This document shows, in pieces, positions 1 to 11,000 of a DNA stretch of 44,275 bases; position 1 is the first letter of the stretch; each line of letters begins with the position of its first letter. A model generated the notes under the pieces. It saw nothing but the letters and a program-made list of their open reading frames with translations. It did not search any database and was not told where the DNA came from. Source of the DNA: Acephala macrosclerotiorum (Eukaryota; Ascomycota; Leotiomycetes; Helotiales; Mollisiaceae); NCBI GenBank assembly GCA_014904845.1, contig MU119571.1:1-44275 (forward strand), read 5' to 3'. The position numbers and the translations under genes are program-made.

Positions 1-1640
1 TTATAATATTAATAAATAATTTATATTATTAATTTCTTAGTATTAATTATTTATTTATATTAATTGTTTTTTAATATAAATATTTTTATAATATTAACAA
101 ATAATTTATATTAATAATTTAATAATATTATTAGTTTTTTAATACTAATTATATATTTGTATTAATTATTTTCTAGTACAAATATTTTTATAATATTAAT
201 AAATAATTTATATTAATAATTTAATAATATTATTAATTTCTTAATATTAATCGAATTATAATATTAATTGTATATTAATATTAATAATTTTTTAATATTA
301 AATTAATTTTTATATTAATTATTTCTTAGTACAAATTTTATTTAATATAAATATTAAATAATTATTATTATTAAAATAATATTTTTAATCGTAATAATTA
401 TAAATAATAAATTAAAAATCAATATTCAAATAATATTATTTAAAAATAAATAATTTATAATTATAATTATTTAAATAATATTAATAATATTATTAATTTA
501 AAAAAAAAAATTTTATTTGATTATATATATTAACGTTTGTTTATACGTATTAAAAAAATTTACATATTGAAAAAAATAATAAATACTTTGATTTTAAGTA
601 TTTTCAAATTTGTATACATTTTAATATTTTTTACAATTTGTTATATCAGGAAAAAAATTTATATGTTAATTGGTTACCAATAGTATTAACGGTTTACTAG
701 TAGCGCGCGTTACGCAATAATTGTATATTCAAAACTTTGACGTTCAATTAAAAAAGTCGATTATTAATTGGCAATTAATTAGTAAGTAGATCCCGGTCTA
801 TAAGAACATTAAAACTCTCGACTTTCGACGACTATAAACGACTGCGCGCAGTCTTTATACAACTACATTTAATCAATTGAATCGTTCAATTTTTAAATAC
901 TTTAATTTAAACTTTTAATATCGAGTAATTACTCGCATATTAAACTGTGTTTCTACGCGCATAAATTTTGTTTGAATCGATCGATTTTACAATCAAATTT
1001 CAAATAACGTTAATATTTTCAATTTTTATTTTTATTTATTATTTCGATATTTTTAATAATTGATCGAATAAAAAACGATTATTAATATTTTGATAAAAAA
1101 TATTAAAATTCAATAATTTTTAATTTTATAGTTTAATATTTCAATACGCGTTCGATAAATTTATTTGAAATTTTTACAATAAATTAAATAAATACTATAA
1201 ATTATATAATTCAAATATTTAAATATTTAATTTTAAATTAATATTATTAGTATCGAGTTTACGTTATTAATATTAAATTAAAATAATTAATAGCGCTAAT
1301 AATCGATTAAACTACTATTAATTCATTAATAGTACTATTAACGTACGTGTTTTTCGATAAAACGATTAATAAAATTTTTTTTTTTTAATATATAAATTAT
1401 ATTTTATATTTATTTTTATTTAATTTAAATTTTTTTTATTATAAAAATTTGTTCGTATTATTATTTTAACGTTTAATTTTGTAAAAAATCTCTTTTATAG
1501 TATAATAGACTTTTTTTATTACAATTCCAATATCGAGTTTTTGTTATTTTTAATATATATAAAAAAATATTATTCGAATTTTAAAATTTTATATTTTCCC
1601 AGGAAATCGTTATTAATCTTATAACTATTGTAGCGCGCAA
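1..1640. other. AT-rich RIP-like block, no gene
   Basis: Nearly pure A/T sequence dominated by TAAT/AATA/TTTAAT runs. Most C and G that remain are in CpG context. No open frame of gene quality is visible on either strand. Composition becomes slightly less extreme from about 660 to 1000 and again near 1300-1370, where a short segment recurs at about 8.82 kb. I read this as old repeats destroyed by repeat-induced point mutation. Confidence 0.75.
1322..1374 (+). repeat. Dispersed repeat remnant, copy A
   Basis: About 50 bases built around ATTAATAGTACTATTA followed by GTGTTTTTCG and TAAAACGA. The same order of blocks recurs at 8823-8876. This copy carries A or T at most positions where the other has G or C, as expected if it has been mutated more by RIP. 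Confidence 0.55.
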
Positions 1641-2512
1641 ATTCATATATGATCGCCACACGAATCTGTACCACGAATAAAAGCGAATACCGATTTTAGT
1701 TAGTACGAAACAACCCCGCAATATTTACGTCGTAATCTCAACTACAAAGTCTTAGGCATAAAAGCCAGGAGTGGCTGGAGATATACCAGTCGCGATGACC
1801 GAGTTTAGCCTTTTAGGACGAGAGTTCGCACGTGAGTGGGTACCAAGCAAAAGGCGTCAGCCAAGCATTAGCAGTCTCACCACTACCGAAGATATGTCAG
1901 CCAAATGTACTACGTTCTGAATACTTGTATTCTGATCACTTATCCTCGCCGGACAATCGCCAGCGTAGACAACTTCGTGCGAGACAGAGATGTGCACGGC
2001 CTGCGAAAACCACTGCCTTCCTGCTGGATGAACCACGGCATGGTATATTCCCTTCCCTGTCTCGTCCTGTGCCACCTATGGCCTAGTCAAATCGATGAGC
2101 GAAACCCGAAGATAGCACTAGAGGCCGGCCTACGACCGTTGCAAGCGTAGAGGCATGGTTGAAGGGCAAGTGGGTCGAATTCTCTTGGCGGTTGACGGAT
2201 GCACGAGCAGTTCGGAGGATAGAGTATTGCAACCAGGTAATCGTGAGCTACTTTAGCTGCAGGATGGGTGTTAAGGACCATCTGCGCCTGTTGCGGTTCT
2301 GCAAGAACTGCCGCCATCTGGGCGCTGACGTACTTCGAGCGAGACTTTGACGCTATTATCGCCAAAGAGATTCTGTTCCGGAGGCTAGCCAGTGTTCCGA
2401 GACCGACCCTTCCTGCCAATCTCCCAACAAGAGTTCATCTCCCCCACATCTACCTCAAAACTTAACCATCCAACCACCAAACACAAACACATAAAGCATA
2501 CCAGCCTCAGTC
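1640..2512. other. GC-balanced islet, no intact gene
   Basis: Composition returns to normal at about 1640, inside AT-rich DNA. Frames on both strands are short; the longest is 110 codons on the minus strand (2087-2419), with no recognisable domain. The last 70 bases before 2513 are C/A-rich (CCAACCACCAAACACAAACA-like), which resembles a fungal promoter or 5' leader of the gene fragment starting at 2513. I cannot assign a product to this islet. Confidence 0.4.
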
Positions 2513-2772
2513 ATGGCATGCGTTGATCCCTTTAATTCGACGACGAGAGCTTTGCTCTGGAGCTTCAACTTAGAGAGATTGCAGCTCAGCGTGACCTTCA
2601 ATCCGGCAAATGGCCTGAAGATAATCCTCCCGACTTCGAAGTAGCATTCAATGACTTCGAGACCGAGCTAAAAAAAGGCGCTTCTTCTGGTCGAGGATCT
2701 AAAGTTCGCTCACAGAATTGCTAGAGCCGTTGAGTCTCTTCTGTCTCTTCTGTCTCTCGCCTCTTGTTCTTC
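2513..2772 (+). pseudogene. N-terminal gene fragment with two frameshifts
   Basis: An ATG at 2513 follows a leader-like C/A-rich stretch, and the encoded peptide looks genuine but changes frame twice. Frame one covers about 2513-2538. It then shifts by one base into ESFALELQLREIAAQRDLQS... with DNPPDFEVAFNDFETELKK (2539-2676). It shifts back at the A-run/GG at about 2671-2678 into ALLLVEDLKFAHRIARAVES. The two shifts have opposite sign. The peptide resembles the N-terminal helical segment of fungal RING/IBR-type ubiquitin-ligase-like proteins; this is from memory of the family and weak. Everything after about 2735 is missing, replaced by TCTCTTCTG repeats and an oppositely oriented fragment. 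A dead partial copy is the simplest reading. Confidence 0.5.
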
Positions 2773-3156
2773 CGACGAGTGACTGAAGACATCGTTAGTC
2801 ATCTCCTCTTCCCATTCGTAGTATGCCTCGCTCTCGAAATCCATATCAGGGATATGCGGTTCATGACCGTGTTCATCGTCGTAATCTAGTTCCGCCTCGT
2901 CTGGCTCGAATGGTCCGCTGGGCAGTACAGTGTCAAGGACATCCTTAAGGATCTTTTACAGATACTTTCTATTCTTGGGTTCGGGGTACTTTGTGCAGAA
3001 CGAAGTCGCGGATATAGTAATATCGTCTGTAACCTTCAAGAGATTGCTTGGGTCTGGATTATAGTCACGTGCGCAAGCAAAGATAAAGTTTGCAATATTG
3101 TTTGTTGTAATACTTTTTTGCCACGCAGCGGAGAAGTCGTATGGGATTTCGTAGAG
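2733..3156 (-). pseudogene. Antisense gene fragment with one internal stop
   Basis: On the minus strand one frame reads from about 3156 down to about 2733 with a single interruption, a TAA at 2958-2956. The peptide begins near EIPYDFSAAWQKS, passes FIFACARDYNPDPSNLL and SFCTKYPEPKNRKYL, then the stop. It continues with KILKDVLDTVLPSGPFEPDE and an acidic tail (DYDDEHGHEPHIPDMDFESE, YEWEEEMTNDVFSHSSEE). I do not recognise the family. The TAA could derive from CAA by C-to-T change, in keeping with RIP. It meets the plus-strand fragment at about 2735, which marks a rearrangement junction. Beyond 3190 the sequence becomes AT-rich again. Confidence 0.5.
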
Positions 3157-3189
3157 TTATATCGTTAATTCAAGGGTTATAAAACTAAG

Positions 3190-6100
3190 AAAGCTAGAAA
3201 ACGCTAGAAAGCAAATAGCGAATTTAAAATAGTATAAAAGTAAATAATTTTTTAGAATTTTCCAAGAGGTAAAAATATATTTCTTAATTTTATATAATAA
3301 GTTTTATTTTTTTTTAAGTAAAAAATTGAAATTTTTCCAAATAAATATTTTATAATATAATTTTTATTTCAAATAATTGAAAGAAATTATTAATAATCAA
3401 AAAATAATCAAAGAATATTCGTATTATTTTTTAATATTTAATAATAATATATTTATAAATTTAATAATAATTTATTGTCGAATAAAAAAACTATTAATGT
3501 AATTTTTTTAATATAATTTTCGAGTGTTTATAGTATTGTTTTTATAATCGCGTTTTAAAATCGTATTATTTAATTATTAAATTTTAATAAAATTTATTTA
3601 TTATTAAATAAAAAAATTATTAATATAATTTAATTAGTATAATTGTCGAGCGTTTATAGCATTATTTTTATAATTATATTTCAAATTCGTATTATTTAAT
3701 TATTAGATTTTAATACGATTTACTTATTATCGAATAATAAAATTATTAATAAAATTTAATCAATATAATATTTAAACGTTTTTAATATTATTATAAAATT
3801 TAAATACGATTTATTTATTATCAAACGAAAAAATTATTAATATAATATTTAATAAATAGTTTTCTAATATTTATAATATTATTTTTATAATAATATTTTA
3901 AAATCGAATCGTATTATTATTAAATTTAAATACAATTTATTTATTATTAAATAAAAAAATTATTAATTTGATTTTATTAATATAACTTTTAAACGTTTAT
4001 AATATTATTTTTGTAATCGCGTTTTAAAATCGAATTATTTAATTTTAAAATCCAAATACGATTTATTTATTCTCGAATAATAAAACGATTAATATAATCA
4101 AATCGATATAATTTTCAAATATTAATAATACCGTTTTTGTAATCGCGTTTCAAAATCGTATTATACGATCATCGAATTTTAATACGATTTATTTATTGTC
4201 AAATAAAAAAATTATTAATGAAATTTTATTAGTATAATTTTCAAACGTTTATAATATTATTTTTATAGTCGCGTTTTAAAATTATATTATATAATTATTA
4301 AATTTTAATACGATTTATTTATTATTAAATAAAAAAATTATTAATATAATTTTATTAATATAATTTTCGAACGTTTATAATATCGTTTTTATAATCGCGT
4401 TTTAAAATTATATTATTACATTTCAAAATTTTAATATGATTTATTTACTATTAAATAAAAAAAATTAATAATATAATTTTATCGATATAATTTTCAAGCG
4501 TTTATAATATTATTTTTATAATTACATTTTAAAATCGTATTTTTCGATTATTAAATTTTAATACAATTTATTTATTATTAAATAAAAAAATTATTAATAA
4601 AATTTAATTAATATAATTTTCAAATATTTATAATATTATTTTTATAATTATATTTTAAAATTATATTATTTAATTATTAAATTTCAATACGATTTACTTA
4701 TTATCAAATAAAAAAACTATTAATAAAATTTTATTAATATAATTTTCAAGCGTTTATAATATTATTTTTATAATCACATTTCAAAATCGTATTATATAAT
4801 TATTAGATTTTAATATGATTTATTTATTATCGAATAAAAAAACTATTAATATAATCTTATTAATATAATTTTCGAGTATTTATAATATTATATATTAATA
4901 TATTTATATTTTTAATTTTAATTTAATTTAATTTATAATATATTATTCGAAATTTTTTCGAATAATATTATTTTTAAACGTAAAAACGAAAACAAAATAA
5001 TATAATTATAAAAGTATTTATTTAATTATTAATTAATTATATAATACAAATCGTTTTATATTATAAATAAATACATATAAATAAAAGTTTTAATAATCTA
5101 AAAACAAATTAAATACTTATAAATAATAAATAAATAATTTATTAAAATATAAATTTTTAAAAATAATATTATTTAAATTTTTTTTAAAATTTTATTTATT
5201 TATTTAAACGTCTCAAATTAATATAATAAATAAATCTACAAAAATCGATAAATTTAAAAAAAATTTTTTATAAATACTAAATCTAATAAAAATATACATA
5301 TTAAACTTTTAATAAAAAATATTTTTAAAAACAATTATTTTCAATTTGATTAATTTGATTATCAAAAGTATATATTTTATAAATATTTTTTTTAAATATT
5401 TAAAACAATAATTATATACAATTAATAATTAATATTTTATATATTTTTTTTTTATTTATTTAAAATTCTTTGTATCGATTTTTATTAAGAAAAAAATCGC
5501 GAAAAAAAAATAATAAAAACGAAACAAATAAATCGAATTTTTAAAAATATTAAAAATCGTATAAAAATCGTTAAATATTAAATCGATATTTATTTTGAAA
5601 ATCGTAATAATTTATTTAATATAAAAACGAAAAAAAATAAAAATAATATTATTATATTATTAAATATATATTTTAATATATTATATTTTTTTTTATTTGA
5701 AAAATTTAAATCAATAAATTATTTAAAAACAATATTATATATTTTATTGAAATATTTTTTTAATATTGTATTGATATTATTATTACTATAAAATATTATA
5801 TTTAATTATTTAATAATAAATTTTTTTTTATTACAAATAAAACAATAAATAATTATAATTCAAATAAACAATTTATTTATATTTCGAATTATATATTTAA
5901 CGATTTTTTTATTCGATTATTTATTATACAAATAAAATTTTTATTTGATAAATTTTAAATTGTATTTTAAAAAAAAGAAATATCGTAATCAATAATTACT
6001 AACGATATATAATAAAAAACAAATATTTAATACTCTATTTTTAATATTTAATTAAATTTATATCGAATTGAAATTTTAAATTTATTTGTAAAAAAAAATA

Positions 6101-7560
6101 CATATTCGAATTTTTTATAACGATTAAATTTTAATTAAAAAATATATAATATTTCGAATATTATTATTGTTATCGTATTTATCGAACGTATTAATAATAA
6201 TAAAATACAAAAAACGCAAAATATTATTATTTAATTTCGAAAAAAAAAACAAAAAAAAAACGAAAAAAAACTTTTATTATTAATTTTATAAAAATTAATT
6301 TACAATAATATTATTATTTATAATAATATTACAAATATATTAATTAAATAAAAAAATAATATTTATTAATTATTTAATAATATTTAATAATTATTTAATA
6401 ATATTTATAAAAAATTTATTAATATAATTAATATTTTTATTATTTTTTAAAAAAAAAATTTAATTTTAAACGACGTTTTTTTAAAGTATTTACAAACGAT
6501 AATACGAACGATAATCGATTTTTTAATATCAATTAAATTATTTAATTAAAAAATATAATAATTATTTTATTTTTTAATTTATATATATATATCGTAAAAA
6601 ATATCGATTCGAATATTATTAAAACAAAAAAATTCGTATTATTTTTAATACATATTAAATAGCGTTTTTTTAATATAAAATAAATTATTAATTGAATTAT
6701 TTAATTACAATTAATTAATTAATATTTTATAATTTTAAATAAAAAAAATTTTATATTAATCGTTATATACAAATACTTCGAAAAATAAAAAAACGTAACA
6801 AAAAATAATAACGAGTAATTTAAAAAACAAAAATATTATTAATTTATAACAATTTAATATAATTTGTAAAATAATTAATAATTTATTAAATTGATATTTC
6901 TATTCGCGATTCAATCTACGAAATGCGTTTTTCTTTTTTTCGCTATAAATAACTAGTATTAAAATATCGATAATATTTAATATTTAATAAATTTTATTTT
7001 TTTTACGTTTGATTTTACGTATTTTTATTTATGATATTCGTTTTTCGAAATTAAATTCGAATAAAAAATTATTTTGAAAATCGAAAATCGAAATTTTTAT
7101 TATTTTATAAAATTATCTCTCTAATAATTTCTTATTACTAAATCGATTATTATTAGAGCAAAAAAATTCAATCAATAGTAATACGATAAATTTTTAAAGT
7201 ATTTAATTACGAGTAAATTATTAATTATTTTTAAAAATTATTTTTTACGATTGTAAAAATAAATCGATTTAATTATTTGTCGAAATATTCGTCAAATATA
7301 CATAGTATTTTAACGCTTTATAATACCAGCGAAATATTAAATTAATAATTTTTGAAAACTCTTTATTGCTCGATTTATTAATATAATAAGTATTTACTTA
7401 GAAATTGTACAAATTATTATATTTAGTTTATTCTTCTTAGAATCGAATCTTTTCGTATTTAATTTTATTCTTTCCAATACTATCTATCACGTTTTTATAT
7501 GTAATTTCTTTCGTGTTCGCTCTTTATATATGCGAAAAAATAATGTATTCGGGAATTTCG
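3190..7560. other. AT-rich RIP-like block containing a satellite array
   Basis: Very AT-rich DNA without gene-quality frames. Its left third holds the 126-bp tandem array annotated separately. The remainder (about 4.9-7.4 kb) is A/T with scattered CpG; nothing else is recognisable. From about 7.4 kb composition rises gradually towards the islet at 7.64 kb. Confidence 0.75.
3419..4890. repeat. 126-bp tandem repeat array, about 12 units
   Basis: A landmark of the form AATAAAAAAATTATTAAT recurs at about 3481, 3607, 3733, 3823, 3950, 4077, 4202, 4328, 4454, 4580, 4707 and 4832. Spacings are 126, 126, 90, 127, 127, 125, 126, 126, 126, 127 and 125. Each unit carries the same ordered blocks: TTTTAATACGATTTATTTATT, the landmark, TATAATTTTATTAATATAAT, TTTCGAACGTTTATAATATT, then TTTATAATCGCGTTTTAAAAT. 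One unit lacks about 36 bases. Units differ mostly by C/T and G/A, so a GC-richer satellite was probably mutated by RIP after it was amplified. Confidence 0.9.
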
Positions 7561-7639
7561 TCGTTAACGAAATCTTCGGTCAAACTAAGCTCGCTATCGT
7601 TGTTGTATTCTAGAAAGCGTATTATTTACATAGGATTCG

Positions 7640-8060
7640 AGAGAATCTCTAAATAGAAGAATGTCAGCGAATAGTTGTCGCAGGATCGATATGTATACAT
7701 TTGTCAAGGTGGAGAGTACTGGTTGGGTAGGGGTTGTGCTCGTACGGCTTAGCTGGACGACAGCCTCGTGGCATGGCGTCGTTGTGCATCATCGTACGAG
7801 CGCGCTACGAGCGCGCCAGACCGTCAGTCGTGGCCAGCCACTGCAGAGACTACTAGGTATGGCGGCTGTCCGGACCATTCGAGCGAGGCGCATGAGCAGG
7901 CGACCGAGCCATACATAGTTTTCTATGCATCGCTGAGGGCATTTCGCAGTTAGAACTCCAACAGTTGCCTGGTTCGATGGTCAACTGGGAACAAGTTGGT
8001 GGCCGCTTATAGAAAATTCTAGAAAAGCGCTACACTTATAAAAATTCGGTATATTAAACA
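7640..8060. other. GC-balanced islet in AT-rich DNA, unassigned
   Basis: About 420 bases of normal composition. The longest plus-strand frame is 85 codons (7661-7918), with no recognisable domain and no partner exons. It contains an inverted GAGCGCG/CGCGCTC-type motif (ACGAGCGCGCTACGAGCGCGCC at about 7796-7817). It could be a relic of unique DNA, or a solo terminal repeat that escaped RIP because it is short. I cannot decide which. Confidence 0.35.
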
Positions 8061-11000
8061 AAATAATACGACAAGCGTAACTGTTGATATGGCATTATGT
8101 AAGCGTAATAAATTCGCTTGACATTTTTGTGTACTTTTCCTTTGGTCCGAATAAACTCGATATACAGATTTCTTTGTACTTTGTATTTTTAAACTTTGGA
8201 ATTATATTGAGATTTAATAGAAGTATTATACTACGGTCTCGAATTTCGAGAATAGATTAATCGTTATAATAAAATAAAAAATAATAATTATAATAATTTT
8301 TAATATTTCCAATAAAACGATCGATAATATAATCAAATTATAATATTTTTTTAATTGTAAATAGAGTTTTTATAAAAAAATAATTAAAAAATTTAATAAA
8401 CAAATTATAATTTTATATATTTATATAATAAAAATTTAAAATTTTTAAATTATAAAATTTTTTCAATATATAAATTTTTTTAATACAATAAAATAAACGT
8501 TAAATAATAAAGTTTTTATTTTGTATATAAAATAATATTTATTTATTTTTATAATAATTTTTATAAATATTATATTAAATAATAATAAAATAAAATAAAA
8601 ATTTTAATTAAAAAAATTTATTAATTAAAAAAATATTTTAAATTTAAAATAATTTTATTTATTTATTAATAAAATAAAATTATTATATATTAATTAATAA
8701 ATTACAAATTTTAATAATTAATAATAATAAAAATAATATATATAATACGTATAAATTAAATTTGTAATTAATAAATAATATTTAGAAATTTGTATATTCG
8801 ATTTTAAAAAAATTATTATTAGCGAATTAATAGTACTATTAGCGCTTGTGTTTTTCGGTAAAACGACTAGTAAAAAATATTTTTCTCGATAGATAAAAAA
8901 TAATCGAAATAAATTTAATTTATTATTTAAACTTTTTTAATTCGATAATATAAATACAAAAATTAATATTAAAAAAAGTATTATTAAAATAAATAATAAA
9001 ATTAAAAAAAAAAATTTATTATTTTAAAAAGTTTTATTTTCGTAATTTTATAATAATACAAATTTATTTTATATTTTAAAATTTCGATATATAAAATTAT
9101 TAAACGTATTTTCGTATTTATTTTAAAATTAAAATAAAATAATAAAAATATAAAAAACGAAAATAATAATAGAAATAAATCGACGTATATTAATATTAAT
9201 AATTTGAAAAACGAAAAAAAAACGAAAAATTAATAAATTTATTACAATTTGAACAAATTATAAAAATATTATAAAAAATAATTATATTAATTTATTTTTT
9301 TAATAAAAACGAAATAAATATAATATTACGAATTTCGTAGTAATTATAAATTTGTAAAACGAATTACAAATAAAAAAAACTTGTATTAATATAATAATAT
9401 CAATTACAAATTTTATAAACGTAAATAAAAAATTAAAATCAATAAATTTAAAATATTAATTTTTTTATATTATCGACGAAAAAAAAAATATTTTAATATT
9501 TGAAATTTAATTTTTATAATTATACGAATTTATTATTTATTAACAATAAAAAAAAAATTTATATTAAATAATTTTTATAAATTATTAAAATTTATATACG
9601 AAAACGCGAATAAAATTTCGATAAATTTTATCGATATTAAAATAATAAAATTAAAATTCGAAATAAAAAATATATTTATATTATTATATAATATTGTTTT
9701 AAAAATCGATAAACGTTTTAAAAAAATATTATAATATTATTTAAAAATAATAAAAATAATAATAAATTTGAAAATTTGAAAATCGTTTTAATAATACTAT
9801 AAAATTTTTATAAAAATTTTTTTTAATATTTTTTATATAAAAAAAATTATATTGTAATTTTTTCGAATTAAATAAACAATTTAAACGTTATAATATTTTT
9901 TATAGAAAAACGTAATAAAAAATTGATTTAAAACGTTTTAAATTATATTTAAAAATGTAATTTTTAATAATAAAATTAAAAATAAAATAAAACGTTTTTT
10001 ATATATATATAAAAAAATTAATACGATTGAATTTAATTATATTTTATTAATAAATTTATATAAATACAAAGTAAAAATTAAATTTAAAATAAAATTATAA
10101 AACGTTAAATAATAAAAATATTAATTTTTATACAAAAAATATTAATTAAATAAAACAATATAAAAATATTTAAATTACAAATTTTTTGAAAAAATTATTT
10201 GATTAAAATATTTAAAATATTTTAATAAACAAAAAAAATATTAACGTTATTAAAAAATATCGAATAACGTTTAATTATTATAATATTTTCGAAAAAATAT
10301 CGAGAATATATATAATTTTAATATCGAAATATTATAATTTTTTTTATATTTTAATTATAAAAAATATTTTTAATTGGATTTTAAATACGTATATTGAATT
10401 ATTAAAATTTATTTATTTTATTGTTTTTATTATATTTTTGTAATATTAGATTATAAATAAATATAATTTATAAAAATATTACAAAGTTTAATTATTTCGA
10501 TATTTTCAATAAACGAATATATATATATTATATTTAATACAATTTTTAAATCGAAAGAAATAATAAAAAAAAATATAATAATTTCGAATTTTCGTTATTA
10601 ATAATATAGTATTTTATATAACTCGCAAAAATTTGTTTTTATATAAATAATATTTTTTTTAAAATATACGATTTTAAAAACAATTATATTTTTTTAAAAT
10701 AATATTTTTTTTTTAATTATTGTAATTATAATTAAAACTTTTTTTTTAAAAAATTTAAATTATTTATAATTAAAATCGTAATATTAAAAATTATATATTT
10801 AATCGAAAAAAATTTTAAAATTAAATTTAATCGTTTTAATAAAATTCGTATTTATTTAATATTTCGTAATATTATAAAAATTATTAAACGTTGAATTAAA
10901 AACTTTATAAAATTATATTGTTTTTTTATACGATTGATTAAAAACGTAAAATAAAAATAAAAAAATTTAAAATAAATTATATTTTAAATAATTAGAAATA

